A stretch of DNA of 64,000 nt from positions 1 through 64,000 of the forward strand of contig CALVKA010000003.1 of assembly GCA_944332475.1 (NCBI GenBank). Direction: 5' to 3'. Numbering within the stretch: position 1 is the stretch's first letter; every line of letters starts with the position of its first letter. The stretch is from an uncultured Bacilli bacterium. GTDB lineage: Bacteria; Bacillota_I; Bacilli_A; RF39; UBA660. The notes under the pieces were generated by a model. It searched no databases and was not told where the DNA came from. It worked only from the letters and a program-made list of their open reading frames with translations. Shown here one piece after another: positions 46,301 to 54,726 of the stretch. The translations under genes were made by a program, and so were the position numbers.

Positions 46301-47993
46301 CTCTATGGTGAGCACTTTCGTCCCAAGGAACTTCATATCTTTTTACTAGAGCTGATAAAGAGTGTCTTGCATAAGTGTTATCCATTGTTCTAGATAGTTC
46401 TAATGTATCAATTACTGGGTTCGTAAATGTCCCTAAATTATACTTTTTGTATGCCATTTCTAGAAAAGATACATCGAATTTTGCATTATGAGCAACCATC
46501 GGACAATCTCCAAACCACTCAATAAATCTTTTTACTGCATTTTCTTCGTTATCTTTTCCCTCTAACATAGCATCTGTAATATTCGTTACGTCAACAATCT
46601 TTTGAGGAAGTGGTCGTCCTGGATTAATTAATTCATCATATTTTTCTAATATTTCTCCGTTTTTTATTTTAACAGCACCAATTTCAATAATGGAATCTGC
46701 ACCACCGGCATTAAATCCTGTTGTTTCAAAGTCAAATACCACATAGGTTTGATCTAACATTACTTTATTATTTGGTCTTACCACAATATTGACTGTATCA
46801 TCAATCAACGTTAATTCTGCTCCATAGATAGCTTTAAATGGCTCTTCTCCTTCTTTTAACTTCTTATTGTAATTTGTTACAAAATTAAATACATGAGGAA
46901 AGGCTTGAACTCCGTTATGGTCTGTAATAGCAATGGCTTTGTGTCCCCATTTGATTGCTTGTTTTAATAGTGCTTCATCATCTACTACGCCATCCATTTG
47001 GCTCATCTTTGTATGACAATGAAGTTCTACTCTTTTTTTATCTGCTTTATCTATAATTTCATCTTGTTCTTTTTCTACTTTAATAATATCTCTTGCATTT
47101 AATACTAATTCTTTCGCAAATTGATCTTCTTTCGTATATCCACGTATTTTATACCATGATCCTGTTTTTAATTCTTTACATAATCTTTTATATTCATCGT
47201 TGTCTCTTACAAATACTTTGCAATAAATACTATCTGTGTAATCTGTAATTTTTAATGTAATAATTTTAAAATCTGTTTTACTAGATTCAAAATAATCTGT
47301 ACCAAAGACATATCCTTCTACTACAACATTGTTGTCTTCTCCTAAAAGAGTTTTAATTTTAATAGGTTCTTCTTTGATTCCTCTACCAATCACATTATTA
47401 GGATCTTTCGCTTCTCTTCTATACTTTTTTTCTTTTGGTTGCTCGTCATGATGTTCTTCTTTTTTCTCTGGCACTTTTACTTTGACAACCAAATCTTGTC
47501 TTATTTCTTCTAGAATATTATCTTCGTGCCTTAGAATAACTTCTATATTAAACTTATAGCCTAAATGTTTATATATGGCATTCATTTTATCTAATACTTG
47601 CTCTAGACGTTCTTTTTCTACTTCAGAAGTTGCTACTAAAACTAAGAAACCATCTTCTATTTTTAAGGCATCACTATAAATTTCTAATACTTTTAATTCT
47701 TCTTTTAGTTGTTCTAATACATAGGGATAATAACTTGCATAAGTATTTACATCCATATTCTCAATATCCCAGATAAGTGTAATTTCTTTGGCATGTTCAT
47801 CTAGGTTCATTTTCTTTTGTTCTATTTCTTTTAATACTTCTAATGGGACTGGTGTGGTATTTGTAATAAAGACTTCCCAACTACCTGTTTGTTTATGAAT
47901 CCTAATTTTTGTTAATTTGGCATTAGAAAAATATGGATAATTCTTTTTATCCATATTTATTTTATTTAACAAAATTTCCATCTTATCATTCAT
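43383..47993 (-). CDS. polC: DNA polymerase III alpha subunit, PolC type
   Basis: 1536-aa main replicative polymerase of low-GC Gram-positives. Seen in order: N-terminal domain, OB fold (about 210-300), PHP domain (VELHCHTKMSQMDGV near 328), an inserted DEDDh 3'-5' proofreading exonuclease (VVFDFETTGFNAGG near 415; HNAKFDVSFL; HHRGDYDAEGTA), the polymerase core (GSRGSVGSSFVATLMG, PDIDLNFSD, GQHPGGIVVIP) with a four-Cys zinc element (CSKCKLS to CPNCHI), and a C-terminal HhH/tau-binding part ending QLSLF, a probable beta-clamp-binding motif. Length is normal. AGGGGGCCAAAAC precedes the ATG; the upstream 279-aa gene ends 11 bp before it. Confidence 0.98.
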   Translation of the reverse strand: MNDKMEILLNKINMDKKNYPYFSNAKLTKIRIHKQTGSWEVFITNTTPVPLEVLKEIEQKKMNLDEHAKEITLIWDIENMDVNTYASYYPYVLEQLKEELKVLEIYSDALKIEDGFLVLVATSEVEKERLEQVLDKMNAIYKHLGYKFNIEVILRHEDNILEEIRQDLVVKVKVPEKKEEHHDEQPKEKKYRREAKDPNNVIGRGIKEEPIKIKTLLGEDNNVVVEGYVFGTDYFESSKTDFKIITLKITDYTDSIYCKVFVRDNDEYKRLCKELKTGSWYKIRGYTKEDQFAKELVLNARDIIKVEKEQDEIIDKADKKRVELHCHTKMSQMDGVVDDEALLKQAIKWGHKAIAITDHNGVQAFPHVFNFVTNYNKKLKEGEEPFKAIYGAELTLIDDTVNIVVRPNNKVMLDQTYVVFDFETTGFNAGGADSIIEIGAVKIKNGEILEKYDELINPGRPLPQKIVDVTNITDAMLEGKDNEENAVKRFIEWFGDCPMVAHNAKFDVSFLEMAYKKYNLGTFTNPVIDTLELSRTMDNTYARHSLSALVKRYEVPWDESAHHRGDYDAEGTALVFHKMMKKLSNRNIETMDQLDTLVSKDEIHKYGRAYHVNLLVKNKTGLKNLFKIISLANTTYLYKTPRILRSEIETHREGLLVGSGCYESEVFTLAKSKSDDELSNIIRFYDYVEVQPMECYNHLIQTGEFGTEVELAAHIEKIVRVTQEAGKIIVATGDVHHLTREDKIYREIIVNQKVPGGGRHPLARSNIKEIPSNHFRTTDEMLDDFKFLGEETAERIVIDNTNKIADMVEIIEVIIDTGGIPFSPRVKSDDGKSYLDCPRVVTDLVYDKAKEWYGDPLPYSIEERISTELYGDIVFKTIKEQLEKENLSEEEFTVKVHKTLHDEILKGVDNVKALIRNHIKETSEEELSEEELEKKLDKSLGGVIGGGFDPIYLIAQRLVKHSNDEGYLVGSRGSVGSSFVATLMGITEVNPLAAHYRCSKCKLSIFEDNAGKPLGAIYSSGFDLPDKECPNCHIPMIKDGQDMPFATFLGFNADKVPDIDLNFSDLNQASAHAYTKVLFGENNVFRAGTIGTVADKTAFGYVKGYCEEKGLGDMRTAEVERLAMGCTGVKRTTGQHPGGIVVIPDYMDVYDFTPYQFPADDATAEWHTTHFDYHAIDQDVLKLDILGHSDPTQLRLIQLQSGTDIMKVPLDDKETMSIFTSTEALGVTTEQIMCNTGTLGIPEFGTPFTIKLVEETKPKTFAELIKISGLSHGTDVWVGNAQELIAKDIVPFKDVIGCRDDIMVNLMYYGLEPIKAFKIMEFVRKGRASKDPETWKQHKKTMEDANIPEWFINSCEKIKYMFPKAHAAAYVISAFRIAWYKVHMPVYFYSSWYSSKATDVDLDAMIKGYGAIKARLEDIQVKGFEATNKENGQAESLKVALEATARGIKFLNVDLYKSDATVWVAKNDKEIYPPFNAIEGLGDTVAKAIVAEREKQPFLSIEDVQKRGKVSKTLIDKMVSMGILEDLPDSNQLSLF

Positions 47994-48004
47994 GTTTTGG
48001 CCCC

Positions 48005-48844
48005 CTATATAATTTCTAGTTCATGTATCTTTACTATGTATTTTTGATTTCTAATACAAAAATCAATAAATTCTAGCATATTTTTTTTCTTTAATTCCTT
48101 TTCATATGGGTATTTATCTATATCAAAAGCAATTTTATCACGCATCATAAAAGTCATCATTTCTTCTTTATCTGCCCCTAAATACATTAACCAATAAGGA
48201 TAAATTTGTCTTTTTAAATAATTTAAGGTTGGATCACCTGTTAAGTAATGACTTCTTCCCGTTAGCCTCGTTGGAAATTCATTTAAAATTGCTAGTTCAA
48301 TAATAGCATCTACCATCTCTTTGTATTCTACTTTATAATCCTGTAATTCTTTCTTTACAATTTTATATACTAATTCTACTAATAGTTTTAGTGAAGTATC
48401 AGAGGTTACTTTTTTTCCTAATACAATGGTATTTACTTTTGCATCTTTTGGTGTTGTAGTATCTATAATATCTAATTGATCTGTTACTACTAATATCTGA
48501 TATGGTTTTATATCTAATCTTGTAATTGATTTGATAATCTTAATGGCTTCTTTTTTATTATCATCCCATATTTTTAAAACTTGATTGCGATATTTTTCTG
48601 TACTTGTTCTGATTTTTTCATACTCTTTTGTTTCTAGCATGATATTATAAATCCCATCATCATTTGGAATAAAGTTTTTAGGGTCTTTTAATATCAATTC
48701 TTTATCGCGATATGTCATATTATACTCGTTTTTATAATTAATCCATAGTTTTTGTTTTAATTTATGGATTTTTTCATTTATTGAAGCTTGAAACAATAAG
48801 TTCCAGATTAATACATAATCATTTACTACAAACTTTAGATTCAC
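48005..48844 (-). CDS. 279-aa protein ahead of polC; function unknown
   Basis: Start is a GTG at 48844 with a strong AGGAGGAATAGCT. Soluble, Lys/Ile-rich, helical ends, with one central beta-like block (PYQILVVTDQLDII) and NEFPTRLTGRSHYLTGD. No signal, membrane helix or familiar motif. It sits 11 bp before polC and so is probably co-transcribed; that alone does not make it a replication protein. Confidence 0.68.
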   Translation of the reverse strand: MNLKFVVNDYVLIWNLLFQASINEKIHKLKQKLWINYKNEYNMTYRDKELILKDPKNFIPNDDGIYNIMLETKEYEKIRTSTEKYRNQVLKIWDDNKKEAIKIIKSITRLDIKPYQILVVTDQLDIIDTTTPKDAKVNTIVLGKKVTSDTSLKLLVELVYKIVKKELQDYKVEYKEMVDAIIELAILNEFPTRLTGRSHYLTGDPTLNYLKRQIYPYWLMYLGADKEEMMTFMMRDKIAFDIDKYPYEKELKKKNMLEFIDFCIRNQKYIVKIHELEII

Positions 48845-48918
48845 AGCTATTCCTCCTACATCTTATACATAATAATATATCACAAATTATTGAGGAATGG
48901 GAATAGTTCCTAAAAAAA

Positions 48919-48940
48919 ATACTCAAAATTTTGAGTATTA
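48919..48940 (-). terminator. Terminator after the tail-anchored acidic protein gene
   Basis: Perfect palindrome AATACTCAAAA / TTTTGAGTATT followed by TTTTTTT on the minus strand; it includes the stop at 48938. Confidence 0.85.
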
Positions 48941-49855
48941 AAAGAAATTTCTATAAATGAAATATCCAGCTACTGCAATGACAGCAATTATTAAAATAAT
49001 TAGGATAATTTTTACAACTAGTGGAATTTTCTTTTCTTTAAATTCATCGTCCATTTCAAAATCTTTATCAGATAAGTCCATACTTCTAGTATAGAAGTCT
49101 GTATCAGAGCCATCCATGATGCTTCCAGTTTTTTCTTGATCTTTTAGTTGATTTACTTTATCTAATTGTTCTTTGTCTAAGATTTCTTTCGATAGGGATA
49201 ATCTTTCTTCTATTTCTTCTTCGTCTTCTTCCTCATTCTTTTCTTTTGGTGATTCATCTTTTTCTGGTTTTTCTACTCGATCCATCATATTGGTTGCCAT
49301 TAAATCACTTAACAAATCTACACTCGTTGCTTGATCAATTTCACCTGCTAATGTTTTGGATGTAATTGTATCAATTAAATCTCTTAATTCTTCTTCGTCT
49401 GGACGAGTTCTTTCTACTTTTTCTTTTCTATATTTTTCTAATTCTTCTGGATTTAGGCTTGCTAAAATATTATAATTTGTATTTTTTAATTTTCGTTTTG
49501 CTTCTAGTTCGTCTTTTTTTACTCTATTTTTTTTAGCTTCTTCTAAGACGCTATTAATATCATATATTTTATTTTCATGATCTTGATATAAATAATTAAA
49601 ATTATCTAGTTCTTTTTTTACTTTAGGCTCTTTGATGAAGGTATCGCTATATTCTTTCATTTGATGATATCCTTCTCTTGTTCGATAGTTCTTTTGAGCG
49701 GTACCAAGATCAAAGGCGTTTGCGTTTGCTACGTCTGTAAAGTTTGTATATTTGGTATTACGGCCAATATTTTCATACAGTTCTTTATTTTTACTGGATC
49801 TACGTGAAGTTTCTTGTTGCGTTTCTTTTTCATAGCGTTCCATTCTACTTCTCAT
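48938..49855 (-). CDS. C-terminally tail-anchored, highly charged protein; function unknown
   Basis: 305 aa from the ATG at 49855 (AGGAAGGTGAGCGGT); a GTG 9 bases earlier is inside the site. The N-terminal 285 residues are cytoplasmic, very charged and coiled-coil-prone, with an acidic run near 210-220 (EEEDEEEIEER). The only membrane helix is at the very end (about 283-302, VVKIILIILIIAVIAVAGYF), so it is a tail-anchored protein with its bulk in the cytoplasm. No family recognised. The layout is like some division or cytoskeletal anchors. Confidence 0.72.
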   Translation of the reverse strand: MRSRMERYEKETQQETSRRSSKNKELYENIGRNTKYTNFTDVANANAFDLGTAQKNYRTREGYHQMKEYSDTFIKEPKVKKELDNFNYLYQDHENKIYDINSVLEEAKKNRVKKDELEAKRKLKNTNYNILASLNPEELEKYRKEKVERTRPDEEELRDLIDTITSKTLAGEIDQATSVDLLSDLMATNMMDRVEKPEKDESPKEKNEEEDEEEIEERLSLSKEILDKEQLDKVNQLKDQEKTGSIMDGSDTDFYTRSMDLSDKDFEMDDEFKEKKIPLVVKIILIILIIAVIAVAGYFIYRNFF

Positions 49856-49910
49856 ACCGCTCACCTTCCTATACTTTAGTTTATCACACCTTAGATAAAA
49901 ACAAAAGTAA

Positions 49911-50162
<252 letters not shown>

Positions 50163-50165
50163 AAA

Positions 50166-50196
50166 AAAACAAAGATTGATTATCTTTGTTTTTTTG
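50166..50196. terminator. Bidirectional terminator, ferredoxin and ABC operon
   Basis: ACAAAGAT / TGATT / ATCTTTGT hairpin with T7 on the plus side and A-rich left flank, between convergent genes. Confidence 0.85.
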
Positions 50197-50200
50197 TACT

Positions 50201-50854
50201 TTATAATATTTCTATTTCTTTTTCTTCCTTAGTTACTACTCCATCATCAAATTTATATAATTCATCACATAATAGTTCAATATCTTCTTTTAGATGGGTT
50301 GCTAAAATGATGAGCTTCCCTTTTTTCTTTTCTTCTAATAAGATCTGTCTTATATTTTTGGCACTTTCATCATCTAAGCCATTGAAGGGTTCATCTAAAA
50401 TTAGTATTTGTGGATCTTCCATCAATACTTGAGCAATCCCTAATTTTTGTTTCATACCTAGGGAATATTTATAATATAATTTATCTTTCTCTTTTTCTAG
50501 TCCTACTTTTTCTAGGGCATTTTCTATTTCTTTTTCCCCTATTTTCTTTTGAATTTTTGCTAATAACTCTAAATTTTCTTTGCCTGATAATTCTGAAATA
50601 AAAGTTGGTCTTTCAATTAAAGCTCTCGTACTAGGTGGATATTCATTATTTTTTATGATGTTTGTGCCATTAAATAAAATTTCTCCGGTTGTTGGTTCGA
50701 AAAAGGCACAAATTAATTTTAGTAAAACTGTTTTTCCTGATCCGTTATGACCAATAAATCCATAGATGTGTCCTGATTCTAAAGTCATCGATACATTCTT
50801 TAATACTTTAACTCCTCTAAAACTTTTTGATATCTCTTTTATTTCAATTATCAT
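50201..50854 (-). CDS. ABC transporter ATP-binding protein
   Basis: 217 aa. Seen: Walker A GHNGSGKT (about 34-41), Q-loop region, signature YSLGMKQKLGIAQ (about 127-139), Walker B ILILDEPFNGLDD and the H-loop LATHLKED. The start at 50854 has AGAGGTGAAGCAT. It overlaps the upstream membrane gene by 11 bp and forms one operon with two membrane proteins. This type (short ATPase plus ABC-2-like permeases) usually exports lipids, peptides or antibiotics; the substrate is unknown. Confidence 0.92.
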   Translation of the reverse strand: MIIEIKEISKSFRGVKVLKNVSMTLESGHIYGFIGHNGSGKTVLLKLICAFFEPTTGEILFNGTNIIKNNEYPPSTRALIERPTFISELSGKENLELLAKIQKKIGEKEIENALEKVGLEKEKDKLYYKYSLGMKQKLGIAQVLMEDPQILILDEPFNGLDDESAKNIRQILLEEKKKGKLIILATHLKEDIELLCDELYKFDDGVVTKEEKEIEIL

Positions 50855-51593
50855 ATGCTTCACCTCTTTTTTGCTTTGTTCCTATTCTTACTAAAATATT
50901 AATTAAGATAATACAAAGAATTAAATATAAGATAAAATAGATTACTTCTTTTTTAAATGTTTTATAATCTAATAGATAATAATAATTCCATGGTAAAATA
51001 GAAAATTTTCCAGTTGTTGGTTGGGGTATTATAAAAAATCCTAGTAAATAGAAAACACTAATCATAGCTGTCTTTCCTTCTTTTACAATTACAAAAAGAA
51101 TTGTATTTATTATCATAAAGAGAATGGCAAAAAGATAGAATTTCATCATAATATATATAGCATAACTATTGGTATTGATTCCATAAGAAAATACTGGTTT
51201 TATTTCATAGCAGTCTATCATAGCTATATTATTAAAGCATAAATAAATTATAAAATAAATGAATAATAGTATTCCATTTATTTGTAAAACTAAGCTAATT
51301 AACTTTTTAATTACATTCCTTTTGTTTTTTAGACGGATTAAATAATAATCATATTGATAAAAACTGATGCAAGTATTTAGGGTTGCTAGTAAAAAGAAAG
51401 CATAAAACATAAGGATAAAAACAATGTTGGTATGACAATAAATCATACCTGAAAAAATATTTCTATCATTTTTATCAAAGTTAAAGGCTGCAAATATAGC
51501 TAATGCTACTAATAGGCATAATAATATTTTAAACCTTCCCGTTTTGGTAATTGCATTAATGAAAGGATTCCCGTTATACCATTTCTTTTTCAT
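50844..51593 (-). CDS. ABC-2-like membrane protein, second permease of the operon
   Basis: 249 aa from the ATG at 51593 (AAGGTGG, 9-base spacer); the frame extends to 51623 but that start lies inside the upstream gene without a site. Six hydrophobic segments, Lys-rich cytoplasmic start. It overlaps the upstream permease by 20 bp and the ATPase by 11 bp, so all three are translationally coupled. No family motif beyond topology. Confidence 0.8.
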   Translation of the reverse strand: MKKKWYNGNPFINAITKTGRFKILLCLLVALAIFAAFNFDKNDRNIFSGMIYCHTNIVFILMFYAFFLLATLNTCISFYQYDYYLIRLKNKRNVIKKLISLVLQINGILLFIYFIIYLCFNNIAMIDCYEIKPVFSYGINTNSYAIYIMMKFYLFAILFMIINTILFVIVKEGKTAMISVFYLLGFFIIPQPTTGKFSILPWNYYYLLDYKTFKKEVIYFILYLILCIILINILVRIGTKQKRGEAYDN

Positions 51594-52413
51594 TTTGTAA
51601 TACCACCTTTTCTTTTTTGCCATATATTAGAAAATAGTTTATAAAGAAAAGAAAAACTGTAAAACAGGATAGAGAAAACAAATATAAGTAATAATCTATA
51701 TCTAAATTATAATACATTAAGAAACTATAATAATTTAAATAGGCATTATTAATTTTATAATTAAAATAGATATCTAATAACATAGAAGGAAATGCATATA
51801 AAAGTAATATTGATACAATCCAAGTAATATAAGAAAATAAAATTATTAGTACTTTATTTTTAACCTTATTCAAAAAGACAAGTGGAAAGAAAGATACCAT
51901 TAATCCTTGTATATATAATAAAAGAGCAGATCTTATTATATATAGAAAAAAGTGATGGTAAGCCCAGGTATAATCACCATAGTTTAAAGAATTTTCTATG
52001 ACAGCTGCATAATCATTTCCACCTTTTGCTAAAATAAAACTAAGTCCTAAAAAGATTAATAAAATCAAAGGATAAATAAGAGCTGTTTTGGCTGTTGATA
52101 AAAACAACTTTTTTCTAAAATGTTTATAAGATTGCCTTGTTAAATAATTTTTTATGTTTCCGTTTTTAAATTTATTATGCCAATTATCAATCACGATTAA
52201 CATGATTGCAAGTGGAGGCAAAATCATAAGATACGCCCCTTGAAATAATGATATTTCGAAAAATACGCCTCTTACATCTGTCATTTTATGATAAGACATT
52301 AATCCCATTTCTTTTAAATAATAATTTACTGTACCATATATCGCAATTATTAATAGGATGACTGCGATAACTGTTAAATAATGTTGTCTAATAAATTTTC
52401 TTATCTTACTCAT
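51574..52413 (-). CDS. ABC-2-like membrane protein, first permease of the operon
   Basis: 279 aa with about six hydrophobic segments (first at 14-33, then around 52-74, 110-130, 155-180, 187-210 and 245-267). Start after AAAAGGGTAATATCAAT. First gene of the three-gene operon. The two permeases are of similar size and may form a heterodimer with the ATPase. The sequence resembles bacitracin-type or lantibiotic immunity permeases only in layout. Confidence 0.8.
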   Translation of the reverse strand: MSKIRKFIRQHYLTVIAVILLIIAIYGTVNYYLKEMGLMSYHKMTDVRGVFFEISLFQGAYLMILPPLAIMLIVIDNWHNKFKNGNIKNYLTRQSYKHFRKKLFLSTAKTALIYPLILLIFLGLSFILAKGGNDYAAVIENSLNYGDYTWAYHHFFLYIIRSALLLYIQGLMVSFFPLVFLNKVKNKVLIILFSYITWIVSILLLYAFPSMLLDIYFNYKINNAYLNYYSFLMYYNLDIDYYLYLFSLSCFTVFLFFINYFLIYGKKEKVVLQNEKEMV

Positions 52414-52535
52414 ATTGATATTACCCTTTTTACTATACTCTATTTATTAGATTATAACATATAACTTTATTTTAATCTGCTCTTTTTATTGTTTTTTTGC
52501 TTTCTTTTTTTTATACTTATACTAGAGGTGGGACT

Positions 52536-53090
52536 ATGAGATGTCCAAGATGTGGTAATGTGATGACAAAAGATCGTCTCCATACCTTTTGTACTCGTTG
52601 TGGGTATTTGGATGAGGGAGAACAGATACACGGTTATGAAGAAAAACAAGCTAGTGATTTAGAGATTTATTTGGGGAAAGATTTTGATAAGATTTGGAGA
52701 AATGAAAATTGGTTTACTAGTTTACTTTTAGGACCTTTATATCTTTGTTACCGAGGCTTTGTTTTATTGGGACTTCTTTTAATGCCTTTAGAATGGGTGT
52801 TTTGGGCATTAATGTACGGTTCTTTTTATCATTTTCGTTATGTTTTATTGGTGATTGCTATTTTAATTTCAAGAACATTTTTTATGGCTGTTAATAATAT
52901 GATTTGTATTTATTTTTATAATAGACAGATTCAAAAAATTAAAAAGAGGCATCCTGATACTTACTTAGAAGAACTTAGAAAAAGAAATGGTCATTTTAAT
53001 AAGTATATGTCCTTATTTTTGGCAGTGTTACTTTTTGTACTTTTTGTTATTTCTTTTATTTTTATCTATATAGACTTATGGACAGTTTAA
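52536..53090 (+). CDS. Zinc-ribbon membrane protein
   Basis: 184 aa from the ATG at 52536 (AGAGGTGGGACT). N-terminal treble-clef zinc ribbon CPRCGNVM / CTRCGYLD (four Cys, residues 3-26), then GEQIHGYEEKQASDLEIYLGKDFDKI, and three or four membrane helices (about 68-90, 95-130 and 160-182) with YNRQIQKIKKRHPDTYLEELRKR between. This is the layout of DUF2628-like small membrane proteins. Function unknown. A partial, broken copy follows directly. Confidence 0.78.
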   Translation: MRCPRCGNVMTKDRLHTFCTRCGYLDEGEQIHGYEEKQASDLEIYLGKDFDKIWRNENWFTSLLLGPLYLCYRGFVLLGLLLMPLEWVFWALMYGSFYHFRYVLLVIAILISRTFFMAVNNMICIYFYNRQIQKIKKRHPDTYLEELRKRNGHFNKYMSLFLAVLLFVLFVISFIFIYIDLWTV

Positions 53091-53115
53091 CGATTATTAT
53101 AAGATGGCGGTTACT

Positions 53116-53570
53116 ATGAAATGTCCTAGATGTGGAAAAAATATGTTAAAAGCTAATCATCATGTATTTTGTAGTCATTGTGGGTATTTAGATAATGGAA
53201 AACAGATACACGGTTATGAAGAAAAACAAGCTAGTGATTTAGAGATTTATTTAGGGAATGATTATGATACTATTGTTAGAAATAATAATCCTAAATCCTG
53301 TTTTTTGTTTGGGCCTCTTTATTTATGGATACGTGGTTTTCTTATTCTGGGATTTCTTTTGCAAGTTTTAGAAATTTATATTTGGTATCTTTTTATATCG
53401 TATGAAAATTAAACAAATTAAAAAGAAGTATCCTACTTCTTATTTAGAACAATTAAGAAAAAAACTCATAATTCTGTTAACGGACTTGGTATCTTTTTGT
53501 TTTTATTTTTGATTATTGGAATTGTCGTTTGGTTTATCATTTTATATCGTTCTATATCATACAATAAAAA
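53116..53570 (+). pseudogene. Broken second copy of the zinc-ribbon membrane protein gene
   Basis: Starts as an intact copy (CPRCGKNM, CSHCGYLD, then a 52-bp stretch identical to the first copy) but the frame stops at 53412 after about 98 residues, inside the first membrane region. The remainder continues in other frames: KQIKKKYPTSYLEQLRKK from about 53402, then after a poly-A run NSVNGLGIFLFLFLIIGIVVWFII. A middle section corresponding to about 40 residues of the first copy is deleted. The first 98 residues might still be made, but as a gene it looks decayed. Confidence 0.75.
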
Positions 53571-53592
53571 ATTTCCCAGAAGGGAAATTTTA
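53567..53592. terminator. Terminator after rluB
   Basis: AAAATTTCCC / TTCT / GGGAAATTTT hairpin, T-rich on both sides, overlapping the stop of the pseudouridine synthase (53590). Confidence 0.85.
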
Positions 53593-54306
53593 TTTTTGTT
53601 CTAATGCATATACTTTAGCCACTTCTTTTGGTGTTAGTTTTCTATATTCACCTGATTGTAAATCTTTTAAATCAAAGAATGCTACTTTTTCTCTTTTTAG
53701 TTTTTCTACTTGGAACCCAACACTTTCAAACATTTTCTTTACTTGATGATTTTTTCCTTCATGGATTGTAATTTGTACCATACAAGTGTTGTTTTTATCA
53801 TTTACTTTCTTTAATTTTACACGAGCTGCTTGTACAGTTTGTCCATCTATTTCTACTCCATCTTTTAACTGGTTAATCTGTTCTCCTTTGATAATACCAT
53901 TTAATTTAGCCATATATACTTTTTCTACTTTATCGTTTGGATGCATTAAAATATTGGCAAACTCTCCATCGTTTGTCAAGAGAAGAGCTCCTGTTGTATC
54001 ATAGTCTAGTCTTCCTACCGGATAAATTCTTGTATTGGTTGGAATGAGATCTACTACTGTTTTTCTGTGATGTTCATCTTTGGTGGTCGTAACAACTCCT
54101 CTTGGCTTATTTAATAAATAATATTCTTTTTGTTGCTTTTCAATTGGTTTATTATTTACTTCAATTCTATCTTTTCTAGATACTTTCGTTCCTAGTTCTG
54201 TTACTATTTCTCCATTTACTTTTACTTTACCTGATGTGATTAAATCTTCCGCTTTTCTTCTCGATGCAATTCCTGCTTCTGCAATTACTTTTTGTAGTCT
54301 TTCCAT
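53590..54306 (-). CDS. rluB: Pseudouridine synthase of the RsuA/RluB family
   Basis: 238 aa from the ATG at 54306 (AGAGGTGAAAACA). Seen: N-terminal S4 RNA-binding domain (IAEAGIASRRKAEDLITSGK), YLLNKPRGVVTT, the catalytic GRLDYDTTGALLLTNDGE (Asp in RLD), and the C-terminal HEGKNHQVKKMFESVG. This fits RluB, which modifies 23S rRNA position 2605 (E. coli numbering); RluE/RsuA are less likely from the length and S4 domain. Confidence 0.93.
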   Translation of the reverse strand: MERLQKVIAEAGIASRRKAEDLITSGKVKVNGEIVTELGTKVSRKDRIEVNNKPIEKQQKEYYLLNKPRGVVTTTKDEHHRKTVVDLIPTNTRIYPVGRLDYDTTGALLLTNDGEFANILMHPNDKVEKVYMAKLNGIIKGEQINQLKDGVEIDGQTVQAARVKLKKVNDKNNTCMVQITIHEGKNHQVKKMFESVGFQVEKLKREKVAFFDLKDLQSGEYRKLTPKEVAKVYALEQK

Positions 54307-54387
54307 TGTTTTCACCTCTTTTGTTCGCTGGATAATTATACCACGTTTTTGTTTTTCTTAGCAAGATTATTATACCATATTTTTAAC

Positions 54388-54414
54388 ACCAATCTTTTGT
54401 TTTTACATACATTA
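54388..54414 (+). promoter_or_regulatory. Sigma-K-like promoter of the 90-aa gene
   Basis: AC (54388-54389), 16 bp, CATACATTA (54406-54414), exact match to AC-N16-CATANNNTA. Confidence 0.62.
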
Positions 54415-54432
54415 TCATAAAGGAGTGTTAAT

Positions 54433-54705
54433 ATGATGTATTCTAATCAATATGGAGTACCTACTGCTTATGAGACTCGTGTCTATGAGGGAATACCATA
54501 CTCTACTGCAACTACAGCTATTCCTGCAGAAGGAGTTACACCTGATGGCGAAAGATTCTTCTTAGCCCCATTTTTAGTTGGTGGTCTTGCTGGTACTGCT
54601 TTGGGATATGGTATTGCTAATAACAATCGTCCCCCTTATCCAATGTATCCACCAATGATGTTTCCTACTCCATATCCAATGTATACAACTAATTATTATT
54701 ACTAA
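54433..54705 (+). CDS. Small Pro/Tyr-rich protein, probable spore-associated
   Basis: 90 aa. N-terminal half polar (ETRVYEGIPYSTATTAIPAEG), then ERFFLAPFLVGGLAGTALGYGIA, a short Gly-rich hydrophobic segment, and a Pro/Met/Tyr-rich end (PPYPMYPPMMFPTPYPMY). The composition is typical of spore coat or cell-surface peptides. AAAGGAGTGTTAAT precedes the ATG, with the sigma-K-like element at 54388-54414. Single gene with its own terminator. The family name is not certain. Confidence 0.7.
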   Translation: MMYSNQYGVPTAYETRVYEGIPYSTATTAIPAEGVTPDGERFFLAPFLVGGLAGTALGYGIANNNRPPYPMYPPMMFPTPYPMYTTNYYY

Positions 54706-54726
54706 AGCTTCGGCTTTAGTTTTCTT
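54700..54726. terminator. Terminator of the 90-aa gene
   Basis: ACTAAAGC / TTCG / GCTTTAGT hairpin starting at the stop codon, T-rich after; shared with the convergent kinase gene. Confidence 0.85.

Noticed and set aside
52621..53252. 52-bp identical direct repeat as attachment sites or insertion-sequence ends
   Set aside because: It lies inside homologous coding regions of two paralogues; gene duplication explains it and no integrase or transposase is near.
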